From a bacterium (lineage in GTDB: Bacteria; SAR324; XYD2-FULL-50-16), in the NCBI GenBank assembly GCA_018829445.1, contig JAHJTV010000067.1:62001-126000 (forward strand): a DNA stretch of 64,000 nucleotides, given 5' to 3'. Made by a program: the position numbers and the translations under genes. Within the stretch, counting starts at the first letter, position 1. Each line of letters starts with the position of its first letter. The notes beneath the pieces are model-generated. The model searched no databases. It worked only from the letters and a program-made list of their open reading frames with translations, and was not told where the DNA came from. Shown in pieces: positions 34,834-43,765 of the stretch.

Positions 34834-37566
34834 CTAAGACTCGATGGGGATCAGAATTGTAAAAGAGGTTCCCTTGTTTAGTTCCGATGAAATCGTGACA
34901 GATCCTCCTAGTTCCTTAATGGAGGCATAAACGGCATTCATGCCGATACCACGACCGGATATCTGGGTTAGTTCATCTCTGGTCGAAAAGTTGGGTCCAA
35001 AAATAAGATTGATTGCTTCATGATCTGCCATGGTTTCATGCTGATCCCGTGTTATTATCCGTTTTTCCAACGCCTTTTGTTTTACCGCCTGAATATCGAT
35101 ACCGACTCCATCATCTGCAAACACCATTTTAAAAAATCCGTTTTCTATATTAACTTGGATATTCAGTATTCCCGTTTCCGGTTTTCCAGCCATTTTGCGG
35201 GCGATGGGAGATTCGATCCCGTGATCGATCGCGTTTCTGATCAGGTGAATCAGATTGCAAAAGAATCCTTCGAATTGGGCGTGGATGATCTCGGTTCTCT
35301 CCCCTGAATAGTGTACCTCGACCTGTTTTCCTTTTTGGAAGGCAAGGTCTTTTGCGTCTGATATCACCTTTTTCATCAGATTTCGCATGGGCTGTTTTCT
35401 CAGGTTATTGATAGCATCATTCAGTTCATTATTATCACTCAATAGAGCCTTGACCAATTGTTCAACCTGTTTAACCTTGGTTTCAGAGATGGTATAGAAA
35501 CTGGTGTGGCTCACCTGCAACAACTCTTTTGGTATCAGGTCTCCTATCTCCTCAAGCTCTTCCTGAAACAATTCCTCCATCTTAGCTATCCGCTGGTGTA
35601 CTTCCTTTATGATCTCTTTGGTGAGAATCCCGCCGGGAATGTTTTTCTCCTCAAACATCGATTCAACAGCATGAGCCATGTTTGAGACCTTGAATATCCC
35701 ATATGCAGCCGTTCCGCCTTTGATGGTGTGAAATATTCGCGATAAGTCATTTATTGAAAAACGTGCCGGATCTGTTTTTAAGGTTTCGTCAATGTGATGC
35801 AACTGGTCCTGGATGCTGTTATAAAATCGCAGAAATCCGTAGCGATCCTTGGCAATAGGGATAATCTTCTGATTCCTCTGTTCATCTTTCTCCAGCATCT
35901 TCTCCAATTTTCGTTTTACAGTCACGTCTGTAAGGATAACCATAATTTGCCCCGGGGTCGTTTTCCCTGGCGGAATCCAGCGATAGGAAATATCATAGAA
36001 CTGCTTTTTTTTCTTTAGTTCGACTGGCAGAACATCTTTGACCAGACGCAATTTTCCCTCGCTTTCGAATGCCACATCGAGATAACCTTTAATTGCACTG
36101 CTTTTTCCGGGGAACAATAACTCGACAGCATGTTCACCGGTAATGACTTTTCCAAAAATGGATTGGGTAGCTTTGGAGGCATATTTCTGAATGATAAAAT
36201 CTCGACCAAAACTGAAAATCCCCTGACCGGTGTTGTCCAACAGATCCCTGATGGCCGCTGTTTGATCATGCACTTTCTGCTCAAGCTTCATGGTGAGAAT
36301 TTCGGCTGTCTCAAAGGCGATGGCGGATCGTTGGGAGATGACATATGCCTGTGAGAAAATAAAAGCAAACAAACCGGAACTGGTTACAAAAAAGGTGTTG
36401 ATAATAGCTTGGGCGTGTAATATATCATTTATCACGCTGATTATCAGAATCAGACATCCTCCCAAAACCATGTTGGCTCCTTCTCTCTTGTGAATAAGAG
36501 CCAGTATCATGACATAGAGCACATAGAGACAGGATAGCAGAATGATAATCTGAAATAGATAAAGCGTTCTGGAAAAAATATAGGTCGGTGTAACAATCGT
36601 GATGGCCCCAAAGATCACACTGCAGAAGATAATCAGTTTAAGAACTGCTTTTGAGAATTCCTGGTGATAGAGCCTCTGAAAAAAAAGAGTAAACGTAATG
36701 AGAGGGAGATATAGAGTGGCGTAATCCATCTTAAGATATAACTGCCAGTTGAAATCCGGCAGAATGTTATAAAAAAAAGTGGCGTTATGGAAACTGGTAC
36801 GCAAGGCGATCAACAGGCAGAACAGCCCAAAAAACAGGGTTGAGGGATCTTTTGGTCGTAACCTAAATAGACCCAAATGATACAATCCGATGATGAATAT
36901 TGAACCGATTAGAAACAGATCCAGAGCCACTCTTCTGGACGCAACCCGGGAGATGTCATTCAGACTGCCCATGGTCAATCCATGCCAGAAACCACCGTTT
37001 TCATGGTGATAATTGGAAATCTGGAAAATAAACTCAATGGTATCTTTGCTTACAGAAAAACTGAGGATTTCAGGACAGGCATGGGGTTTGGACAATTCTC
37101 TCGATCTCTCGACCGTGCCACATCGTGCAATGATTTCTCCATTAACAAAAAGGATGAATGCAGTGTTAATGGTTGAAATATCCAGGGAAACAACCTGCCC
37201 GGGTGTCACATCAGTAGCTAACAACCGATAAGTGGCATAACCGTTGGACCCAAATTCCAGTCCGTTGATATCATAGTCGTTCCAGTAACCGGGAACGGGG
37301 GCAAAAACCGTTCTGTCCGTTTTAGCCTGGTCTTCAAAATCATCGGGATTCAACAGCTGTTTCCAATAGAATTCCCATTCCCCATCAAGTGCTAAAGGCC
37401 CATTATGAATCAGATCCCAGGTCGCCAGATTTATCACTCCTTTCCGGGCAAGCGGTTTTCCGCCGGGTTCATTGGCGAAGAGATTAACCTGGATTGAACT
37501 TATCAGGAGCACGATGATAATCAGACATTTTTGACTTGCCATTACTCTCAACAATTCTGTTTTCAA
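34834..37566 (-). CDS. 7TMR-DISM sensor fused to Hpt and CheA-like kinase core
   Basis: 910 residues. An N-terminal signal/anchor is followed by a periplasmic jelly-roll sensor (about 45-205, LDGEWEFYW to HGLTMGSL) and seven membrane helices (about 215-415). A coiled coil and a PAS-like domain (about 440-560) come next. An Hpt-type domain has the phospho-acceptor His near 610 in FHTIKGGTAAYG, and a CheA-like ATPase has HLIRNAIDHGIE (N box), DDGVGID, and STRDE...SGRGIGMNAV (G boxes). Unlike ordinary kinases it has no HisKA dimer domain and unlike chemotaxis CheA it carries its own receptor and no CheW domain. No response regulator gene is adjacent. Confidence 0.85.
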   Translation of the reverse strand: MKTELLRVMASQKCLIIIVLLISSIQVNLFANEPGGKPLARKGVINLATWDLIHNGPLALDGEWEFYWKQLLNPDDFEDQAKTDRTVFAPVPGYWNDYDINGLEFGSNGYATYRLLATDVTPGQVVSLDISTINTAFILFVNGEIIARCGTVERSRELSKPHACPEILSFSVSKDTIEFIFQISNYHHENGGFWHGLTMGSLNDISRVASRRVALDLFLIGSIFIIGLYHLGLFRLRPKDPSTLFFGLFCLLIALRTSFHNATFFYNILPDFNWQLYLKMDYATLYLPLITFTLFFQRLYHQEFSKAVLKLIIFCSVIFGAITIVTPTYIFSRTLYLFQIIILLSCLYVLYVMILALIHKREGANMVLGGCLILIISVINDILHAQAIINTFFVTSSGLFAFIFSQAYVISQRSAIAFETAEILTMKLEQKVHDQTAAIRDLLDNTGQGIFSFGRDFIIQKYASKATQSIFGKVITGEHAVELLFPGKSSAIKGYLDVAFESEGKLRLVKDVLPVELKKKKQFYDISYRWIPPGKTTPGQIMVILTDVTVKRKLEKMLEKDEQRNQKIIPIAKDRYGFLRFYNSIQDQLHHIDETLKTDPARFSINDLSRIFHTIKGGTAAYGIFKVSNMAHAVESMFEEKNIPGGILTKEIIKEVHQRIAKMEELFQEELEEIGDLIPKELLQVSHTSFYTISETKVKQVEQLVKALLSDNNELNDAINNLRKQPMRNLMKKVISDAKDLAFQKGKQVEVHYSGERTEIIHAQFEGFFCNLIHLIRNAIDHGIESPIARKMAGKPETGILNIQVNIENGFFKMVFADDGVGIDIQAVKQKALEKRIITRDQHETMADHEAINLIFGPNFSTRDELTQISGRGIGMNAVYASIKELGGSVTISSELNKGTSFTILIPIES

Positions 37567-37613
37567 TAATGAGTGGTTTTATTCGACAGCAATATGAACT
37601 AATTTACCGTCAG

Positions 37614-39887
37614 TTACTTCGAATTCTTTTTCTTGATGGCGTCCATGGCGGCGATGGCTGCCATGTTCATGATCTCTTGCATGTCACAACCACGATGCAG
37701 GACATGAACCGACTTGTCGAAACCTGTTAATATCGGTCCAACCTTTTCGGCATTTCCCAAGCGGTTCATCATACGCGAGGCGATATTGGCGCTGTTTAAT
37801 TCCGGGAAAATAAAAACATTCGCGGCACCTTTAAGTGTGGAAAAAGGATAATACTGTTCTCTCAGTTCCGGGTTAACTGCAAAATCCACCATCATCTCCC
37901 CATCAACATTTAGCTCCGGATCAATCCTCTTAATAGTCTGGATGGCTTGCGCAATCCTGGTTGTTTCTGCATTTCTTGATGATCCGAAATTTGAGTAGGA
38001 CAAAAGCGCCACTCGGGGCTCGATGTCAAGCTCACGGGCAAAATTGGCTGTTTGCAGAGCGATTTCTACCAGGGTTTCGACATCAGGTGAAATATTTACA
38101 ATGGTATCGGCAAAGAAATATAATTTCCGATTCTGCATGATCATATGCAAAGAGCTGATACGATGGACGCCGGGAGCCCTGTCCACGAGATCCAAGGCCG
38201 GCTGAATCACCCTTGGATAATTGCAGGTGACTCCGGAAAGCATGGTGTCAGCATCGCCCGAACTTACCATAGCCGCAGCAAAGTAATTACGGTCCAGAGA
38301 CATGCTCTGCCTGGCCTGGGTAAGGGTGACTCCTTTTCTATGCCTTCGTTTCAGGAAGAGATTCGTGTATTGCTCAAGATTATCTGATGTTTCAGGATCG
38401 ATGACAGTAAGATCTCCAGGATTGATCTGTAGTTCTTCGCGTTTAATAACCTCTCTGATTTTATCAATTTTACCCAGTAGAATGGGTTTTCCGCATTTTT
38501 CATCAAAAATCGCTTGGGCTGCCCTAATGATCAGCGGGTGATCTCCTTCGGGAAAAACAATTCGCTGCGGCTCCTGCTGGGCTTTTTTGATTACAATCCT
38601 CATGACCTGTCTGGACATCCCCAACAGTCTTTCCAATTGATAGCGATAATTGTCAATATCCTCTATGGGTTTCCCGGCAACTCCGGTTCTGGTAGCAGCT
38701 TCGGCCACAGCCGGTGAAACCCATAACATTGCTCGCGGATCAAAAGGCGTTGGGATCAGGCATTCCGTTCCAAAATGTAAAGATTTGCCCCCATAAGCCT
38801 TGAGAACGGAATCGGGGACGTCCTGCTTGGCAAGTTCGGCCAGGGCTTTGGTAGCCGCCAGTTTCATCTCCTCATTAATCTCTGTTGCCTGGCAGTCGAG
38901 TGCCCCCCGAAAAATAAAAGGGAATCCAAGAACATTGTTAACCTGGTTGGGAAAGTCGGAACGTCCCGTTGCGATGATAGCATCAGGACGGGTCTGTTTG
39001 GCCAGATCATAGTCGATTTCAGGGTCCGGATTGGCCAGGGCAAAGACGATGGGGCGGTCTGCCATGCTCATTAACATCTCCGGTGTCATGGCATCCTTAA
39101 CTGATATCCCCACAAAAACATCGGCACCAACCAAGGCTTCTGCTAGAGTTCGATGCTCGGTGGCGGCTGCAAGCTTTTCCTTATAGGGATTCATCCCCTT
39201 TTCCCGACCTTTGTAAATGACACCGCGACTATCACACATGATGATGTTTTCCTTTTTAACCCCCAAGGAAAAATGAAGCTGACAACAGGCTATTCCTGCC
39301 GCTCCGGCGCCATTATAAACCACTTTTATCTCATCCATTTTCTTACCAGTCAGCTCCACTGCGTTGAGCAGCGCTGCTGCACTGATAATTGCGGTTCCGT
39401 GCTGATCATCATGAAAGACTGGAATTTTTAGCTGTTTTTTGAGCTGCTCTTCAATATAGAAACAGTCGGGAGCAGAGATGTCCTCCAGATTGATCCCACC
39501 AAAGGTCGGTTCCAGGGCTTTGACCGCCTGAACAAACTCTTCGGCACTCCCCACATTCAATTCAATATCGAAGACATCAATATCAGCAAATTTCTTGAAC
39601 AGTACCCCTTTGCCCTCCATCACCGGTTTTCCCGCCAGAGCACCGATGTTTCCCAGCCCTAACACAGCTGATCCATTGGTGATAACCGCTACCAGGTTCC
39701 CCTTTGCCGTATACTCATAAGCCAGCTGTGGATTCTCCTCAATGGCCAGACAGGGATAAGAAACCCCGGGGCTATATGCCATGCTTAAATCCCGGGAGGT
39801 CAATAGGGATTTGGTCGGCCTTATCTCTATTTTACCAGGTCGATTTTTTCGGTGGTATTCAAGGGCATCTGTTTTACTAATTTTCAT
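37614..39887 (-). CDS. maeB: NADP-type malic enzyme with phosphotransacetylase-like domain
   Basis: 757 residues, the usual length of bacterial MaeB. The malic N-domain has SPGVSYPCLAI, VITNGSAVLGLGNIGALAGKPVMEGK and the metal site FGGINLEDISAPDCF. The NAD(P)-binding domain has YNGAGAAGIAC. From about residue 430 an inactive-type phosphotransacetylase domain follows (PQRIVFPEGDHPLIIRAAQ, NPELREQYYPFSTLKGAANVFIFPELNSANI), which in known enzymes mediates acetyl-CoA control. It converts malate to pyruvate and CO2 with NAD(P)H. It is transcribed alone, 47 nt after the kinase end region on the same strand. Confidence 0.93.
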   Translation of the reverse strand: MKISKTDALEYHRKNRPGKIEIRPTKSLLTSRDLSMAYSPGVSYPCLAIEENPQLAYEYTAKGNLVAVITNGSAVLGLGNIGALAGKPVMEGKGVLFKKFADIDVFDIELNVGSAEEFVQAVKALEPTFGGINLEDISAPDCFYIEEQLKKQLKIPVFHDDQHGTAIISAAALLNAVELTGKKMDEIKVVYNGAGAAGIACCQLHFSLGVKKENIIMCDSRGVIYKGREKGMNPYKEKLAAATEHRTLAEALVGADVFVGISVKDAMTPEMLMSMADRPIVFALANPDPEIDYDLAKQTRPDAIIATGRSDFPNQVNNVLGFPFIFRGALDCQATEINEEMKLAATKALAELAKQDVPDSVLKAYGGKSLHFGTECLIPTPFDPRAMLWVSPAVAEAATRTGVAGKPIEDIDNYRYQLERLLGMSRQVMRIVIKKAQQEPQRIVFPEGDHPLIIRAAQAIFDEKCGKPILLGKIDKIREVIKREELQINPGDLTVIDPETSDNLEQYTNLFLKRRHRKGVTLTQARQSMSLDRNYFAAAMVSSGDADTMLSGVTCNYPRVIQPALDLVDRAPGVHRISSLHMIMQNRKLYFFADTIVNISPDVETLVEIALQTANFARELDIEPRVALLSYSNFGSSRNAETTRIAQAIQTIKRIDPELNVDGEMMVDFAVNPELREQYYPFSTLKGAANVFIFPELNSANIASRMMNRLGNAEKVGPILTGFDKSVHVLHRGCDMQEIMNMAAIAAMDAIKKKNSK

Positions 39888-40248
39888 ATTTCTTTTTTGA
39901 GTCAGGTTTGTTAATAAGTGGCAATTTTCCTTTAAAACTCTATCTGTTAGTACCTATTCGTTAAGTTGTTGAATATTCCTTAGCTCAATGATTGTCAACA
40001 ATTGAGAACCAGGAATGATGACCGGGAATTCATGAATCGATTATATCCTATTTACCCTCTATACTGAACAAAAAAAAATCCGGGAGCACTTTTGACTTTA
40101 TTGTATCAAATCTGATTGACACCGTTAAATTCGTTCATCACAATGATCCTGAATTTAAAATCTTTTGACTGGCAGTACAGATACAATTCCCGAAAATAGA
40201 AAGCAGCATATGGGAATTCGATTTTCGGATATTGTATGGATATAAAAT

Positions 40249-40312
40249 GGTAAAGCGGCCTTAACATGGCCGCTTTATGATACGAACTGGCGGGGATATA
40301 ACCCCATAAGCG
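40249..40312. repeat. GGCCGC hairpin repeat, copy 1
   Basis: AAAGCGGCC (40252-40260) and GGCCGCTTT (40268-40276) form a 9-bp stem with loop TTAACAT, followed by a GGGG-atataa-CCCC hairpin near 40292-40305. The rest of 39888-40587 between malic enzyme and the MFS gene shows only these repeats and AT-rich sequence. Confidence 0.6.
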
Positions 40313-40350
40313 CTTAAATAAGGATTTTCGAGATAAAGTTCAGTTTTTCA

Positions 40351-40418
40351 AAACGGTAGGGCGGCCTTACATGGCCGCCTTTGAGTTGGTTCTGGCGGGG
40401 ATGTAACCCCTACCGTAA
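40351..40418. repeat. GGCCGC hairpin repeat, copy 2 (three-way-junction form)
   Basis: GGGCGGCC (40359-40366) pairs with GGCCGCCT (40373-40380), GGGG pairs with CCCC (40397-40410), and the outer arms ACGGTAGGG (40353-40361) and CCCTACCGT (40408-40416) are exact inverted copies. The unit could fold as a three-way junction. A relaxed remnant (GGGACGTAGCTCCGCCCTAC) follows near 40458. Confidence 0.65.
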
Positions 40419-40587
40419 TCCTTGCTCTTGGTAATATTTGTTTAAGTAAGCGCATATGGGACGTAGCTCCGCCCTACTGTATGTTTGCCTTTGGCAACAT
40501 CAGTTTATTATTAAGGCGCTTATGGAATATTGCCAATATGGTTTTCCTTATCTTTTTAGGCAGTTAATATTTATCAGGTGATCCGTT

Positions 40588-41775
40588 TTGAACAAACGAA
40601 TACTAGCCATCATCGCCGCGAGTTTTCTTACCGTATCCATTGCTTTTTCCATACGATATGGATATGGAATGCTTCTGCCGGAAATGTTACCGGTTCTGGA
40701 AATCTCAAAAACACAGGCAGGGGGTATCTTCGCAGTGTACTTTCTTGTTTATACCCTGTGTACGCCTGCCATGGGAGTACTATCGGATTGTTTCAGCTAT
40801 CGTCTTATCCTGACAGTATTCACGGCAGTTTTGGGTATCGGGGCGCTGATGATGGCTTTTGCAGCAACTTTTTTTCAGGCAAGCCTGTTTTTATCAATTG
40901 CCGGCTTTGGACATGCAGCTTGCTGGGCCCCGGTAGTTGTCCTGGTTCAGAAGTGGGTTCCGAATAACCGGAGGGGAACGGCATTATCATTTGTCTCCAT
41001 GGGAGTTGGCTCGGGAGTATTTCTGTGGGGAATTCTGCTGCCAGTCATTGTTTCATCAACTGATTGGCAAACTGGGTGGCTGGCCCTGGGGTATACAGCC
41101 CTTGGAATTGCCTTGCTGAACTTGATCCTGGTTCGAAATCCGAACAATAACCAACCAGACCAGGTTAATTCCAAGCCGGGTTTAAAAGAGTTCCTTTCTT
41201 CTTACAGGAAGATCTTTCGACAGGCAATTTTCTGGAAGATTGGGGTTTCATACTTGCTGGTTGGTTTTAATGTTATCATTCTCTTCACTTTCCTTCCTGT
41301 TTATACCAGGGAAATACTGAATGTTGCTTACGCAGTATCGACCAGTTTTATCTCCGTGATCGCTTTTTTTGGAATTGTAGGGCAACTTCTGCTTGGACCG
41401 CTTTCCGACAAGGTTGGAAGGGGGAGAATAATGATCGTGTGCAGTATATTCCTGGCCGGTTCCGTCCTGGGAATCCTCTTTTCCGGAAGCACCTGGACAC
41501 TTTATATTCTAACAGCGTGCTATGGGGTTGGTTATGGTGCAGTCTGGCCAGTGTATGCCGCCGCTGCTTCCGATCTCTTTCCAAAAGAATATTCAGGCGG
41601 TGTAGTGGGACTCTGGACAGTATTTCTGGGAGTTGGGTCCATTATTGCCCCGGTAATCTGTGGTTGGCTGATCGATAATACGGGAAGCTACTCCTGGGTT
41701 TTCCAGCTAGCCATGTCAGCCGGAGTTCTCTCGACCCTGTTATTGCTGACCGTACGCAAATTCAGTTTTGAGTGA
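40588..41775 (+). CDS. MFS transporter (oxalate/formate or YbfB-like)
   Basis: 395 residues from TTG 40588, with AGGTGAT ending 5 nt upstream; no earlier ATG fits. Twelve membrane segments. The loop motif after helix 2 is GVLSDCFSYRLIL and the second half has GPLSDKVGRGRIM. The start MNKRILAIIAASFLTVSIAFSIRYGYGMLLPEML resembles monocarboxylate-type or YbfB carriers. Substrate unknown. It is convergent with the sigma-54 activator at 41929, and not in an operon. Confidence 0.88.
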   Translation: MNKRILAIIAASFLTVSIAFSIRYGYGMLLPEMLPVLEISKTQAGGIFAVYFLVYTLCTPAMGVLSDCFSYRLILTVFTAVLGIGALMMAFAATFFQASLFLSIAGFGHAACWAPVVVLVQKWVPNNRRGTALSFVSMGVGSGVFLWGILLPVIVSSTDWQTGWLALGYTALGIALLNLILVRNPNNNQPDQVNSKPGLKEFLSSYRKIFRQAIFWKIGVSYLLVGFNVIILFTFLPVYTREILNVAYAVSTSFISVIAFFGIVGQLLLGPLSDKVGRGRIMIVCSIFLAGSVLGILFSGSTWTLYILTACYGVGYGAVWPVYAAAASDLFPKEYSGGVVGLWTVFLGVGSIIAPVICGWLIDNTGSYSWVFQLAMSAGVLSTLLLLTVRKFSFE

Positions 41776-41928
41776 AAGGACATGTATGGTCTCATCTCAA
41801 ACTTCAGGTGATCCGATGGAAATGGTTCAGTATGGAATCAAACCTTGATTAACAAGGAGACTTAACTCAGATGAAAGAAACAACCCAAGTCTAATCAAAA
41901 CAATGATCTTTAATCTTAGGCGCCCAAA

Positions 41929-43572
41929 TCATTGATAGATCTCCTTTTTCTCAATCGCCAGTTTCTTAATCCGATAGGACAGGGTTGTCGGTTTTAACTT
42001 CAGCAGGTTAGCCGCCCCGTCACTACCATAGATTTTTCCCCTACTTTTTCTCAAGGCGATCAGAATATTCTGGCGTTGTTGATCCTTCATCTCTTGATCA
42101 GGGATTATGGCGGTCACATCGTCTGATTCTTCGAGGGATGCATTTTTCTTGCGGTTTTTTATACGTTGTTCCTCTTTCCAGGGCATTGAAAGCGTTAACT
42201 TATTGTGGATTGATAAAATGACAGCCCGTTCGATGATATTCTGTAACTCCCTTATGTTTCCAGGCCAGCTATAATCCTGTAACTCCTGAATGGTTTTCCC
42301 GGTTATCTTTAACTTTGGTTTATTCAATTTCCTGGTCAGCAACTCCATAAAGTGGTTGGCCAGTAGCGGAATATCCTCCTTTCTTTCGCGCAAAGGAGCA
42401 ATTTTAATGGGGAAAACATTCAGTCGATAATACAGATCCTGACGGAATCGTTTTTTCTCAACTTCATGCTTCAGATTCTTGTTGGTAGACGCGATAATGC
42501 GAACATCGGTTTTCCGGGTTATGTCCTCTCCTACTCGTTCATACAGACCTTCCTGCAGAACTCTTAAAAGTTTAGCCTGCATATCCAGGGGGATTTCTCC
42601 AATTTCATCCAACAGTAAAGTACCACCATTCGCAGTTTCAAACCTTCCGGCTCTATCCTTTACCGCACCGGTGAAAGCCCCTTTAATATGTCCAAAAAAC
42701 TCGCTTTCATAAAGAGTATCGGGTATAGAAGCACAATTAACCATGATTAACGGTGCCTTTGCCCTGAGGCTCTTGGCATGTATCTCCCGAGCCACCAGTT
42801 CCTTTCCGGTGCCCGATTCTCCTAATACAAGAACGCCGACATCTGTAGGAGCCACCAGTTCAATCTGCTGCAGTGTATTACTAAGCGCCCCACTCTGGCC
42901 GATAATGCCGGAGTGGTTTTTATAGTCCCTGAGTTCATGCCGTAGAAATTCATTTTCGTTTTCCAATTGCCTTTTTAATGATTCTATCTCTTCAAATGCC
43001 CGAGCATTAGCGACAGCAATCGCAAAATGATTGGCGATCATACGTAGCCAGATATGACCTTCGGAAACCTGGTTTATACGGGAGAAAAGTCCTAAAACAC
43101 CGAGTACCTGATCCTTATAAACCAACGGTTGACCGGCAAAATAAAGGGATTGTTCCTGTTTGCTCCAGGATCTGATTAAGTCCCAGTCCGGGTCATGGTG
43201 AACATCCAGCAACCTGATCCCGGCCTCTCCGGATGATGCAATAGATCCGATTTTACCGACATCCACCGGATAATGTTCCAGTCTGTTTTTGAGATAGTCC
43301 AGAGTCCTGGTTTTTGCTTTGTTTTGTTTAATATCCATGGCAGCCAACTGCAGGCACCTTTCTTGATCCGAGCATCGGTCTTTAAAACTGCATAAGGCAC
43401 AATTCTGCCTCTCCTCAAACAACCAGATACCCGTTAATACTATATGCGGACGTTTCGTCATCCTGGTTACAATCATATCAAGCAAACGATCAATCGATCG
43501 CTCCTGTGCCATATCCAGCAACAGATTTTTAATGGAATTGAATTCGGGTTGGTAGAGATGATCTTGTTTCAT
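41929..43572 (-). CDS. GAF-domain sigma-54-dependent activator
   Basis: 547 residues. The N-terminal GAF-like region has a four-cysteine motif C58-x2-C61-x5-C67-x5-C73 followed by LQL, as in FhlA-type and other redox/metabolite sensing activators. The AAA+ core has Walker A GESGTGKE at 251-258, the sigma-54 contact loop GAFTGA at 298-303 and Walker B LLDEIGE at about 320-326. A Fis-like helix-turn-helix ends the protein (NLLKLKPTTLSYRIKKL). It is divergent from the reductive-dehalogenase homologue and two palindromes lie between them, so it most likely activates that gene. Confidence 0.93.
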   Translation of the reverse strand: MKQDHLYQPEFNSIKNLLLDMAQERSIDRLLDMIVTRMTKRPHIVLTGIWLFEERQNCALCSFKDRCSDQERCLQLAAMDIKQNKAKTRTLDYLKNRLEHYPVDVGKIGSIASSGEAGIRLLDVHHDPDWDLIRSWSKQEQSLYFAGQPLVYKDQVLGVLGLFSRINQVSEGHIWLRMIANHFAIAVANARAFEEIESLKRQLENENEFLRHELRDYKNHSGIIGQSGALSNTLQQIELVAPTDVGVLVLGESGTGKELVAREIHAKSLRAKAPLIMVNCASIPDTLYESEFFGHIKGAFTGAVKDRAGRFETANGGTLLLDEIGEIPLDMQAKLLRVLQEGLYERVGEDITRKTDVRIIASTNKNLKHEVEKKRFRQDLYYRLNVFPIKIAPLRERKEDIPLLANHFMELLTRKLNKPKLKITGKTIQELQDYSWPGNIRELQNIIERAVILSIHNKLTLSMPWKEEQRIKNRKKNASLEESDDVTAIIPDQEMKDQQRQNILIALRKSRGKIYGSDGAANLLKLKPTTLSYRIKKLAIEKKEIYQ

Positions 43573-43579
43573 GGTTAAT

Positions 43580-43636
43580 CACAAATTTTGGTTGTGGTAA
43601 GATCTAAATTTTGTTGAATCACAAATTTTTGTTGTT
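43580..43636. promoter_or_regulatory. Two palindromic enhancer-site candidates (UAS) for the sigma-54 activator
   Basis: CACAAATTTTGGTTGTG at 43580-43596 and CACAAATTTTTGTTGTT at 43620-43636 are two copies of one imperfect palindrome (CACAA-N7-TTGTG), starting 40 bp apart, close to four helical turns. They sit about 64-120 bp before the putative sigma-54 promoter, the usual distance for an activator of this class. Confidence 0.6.
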
Positions 43637-43699
43637 TTAACGTAATAAGCAAAATCTGCTTACACCTTTTATTACAGTCATTTATGTAATACTTTGATC

Positions 43700-43715
43700 A
43701 GGCATGAATCTTGAT
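43700..43715 (+). promoter_or_regulatory. Possible sigma-54 promoter of the reductive-dehalogenase homologue
   Basis: AGGCATGAATCTTGAT has GG at 43701-43702 and GA ten bases later, against the consensus GG-N10-GC. The -24 side is good and the -12 side has A for C. It lies 50 nt before the start codon. The neighbouring TGGTGATCTCTTGC (43715-43728) has the right elements but one base too few between them. Confidence 0.35.
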
Positions 43716-43765
43716 GGTGATCTCTTGCTAAACGAACCTATTAAGAATCAATCAATAAATCAACC

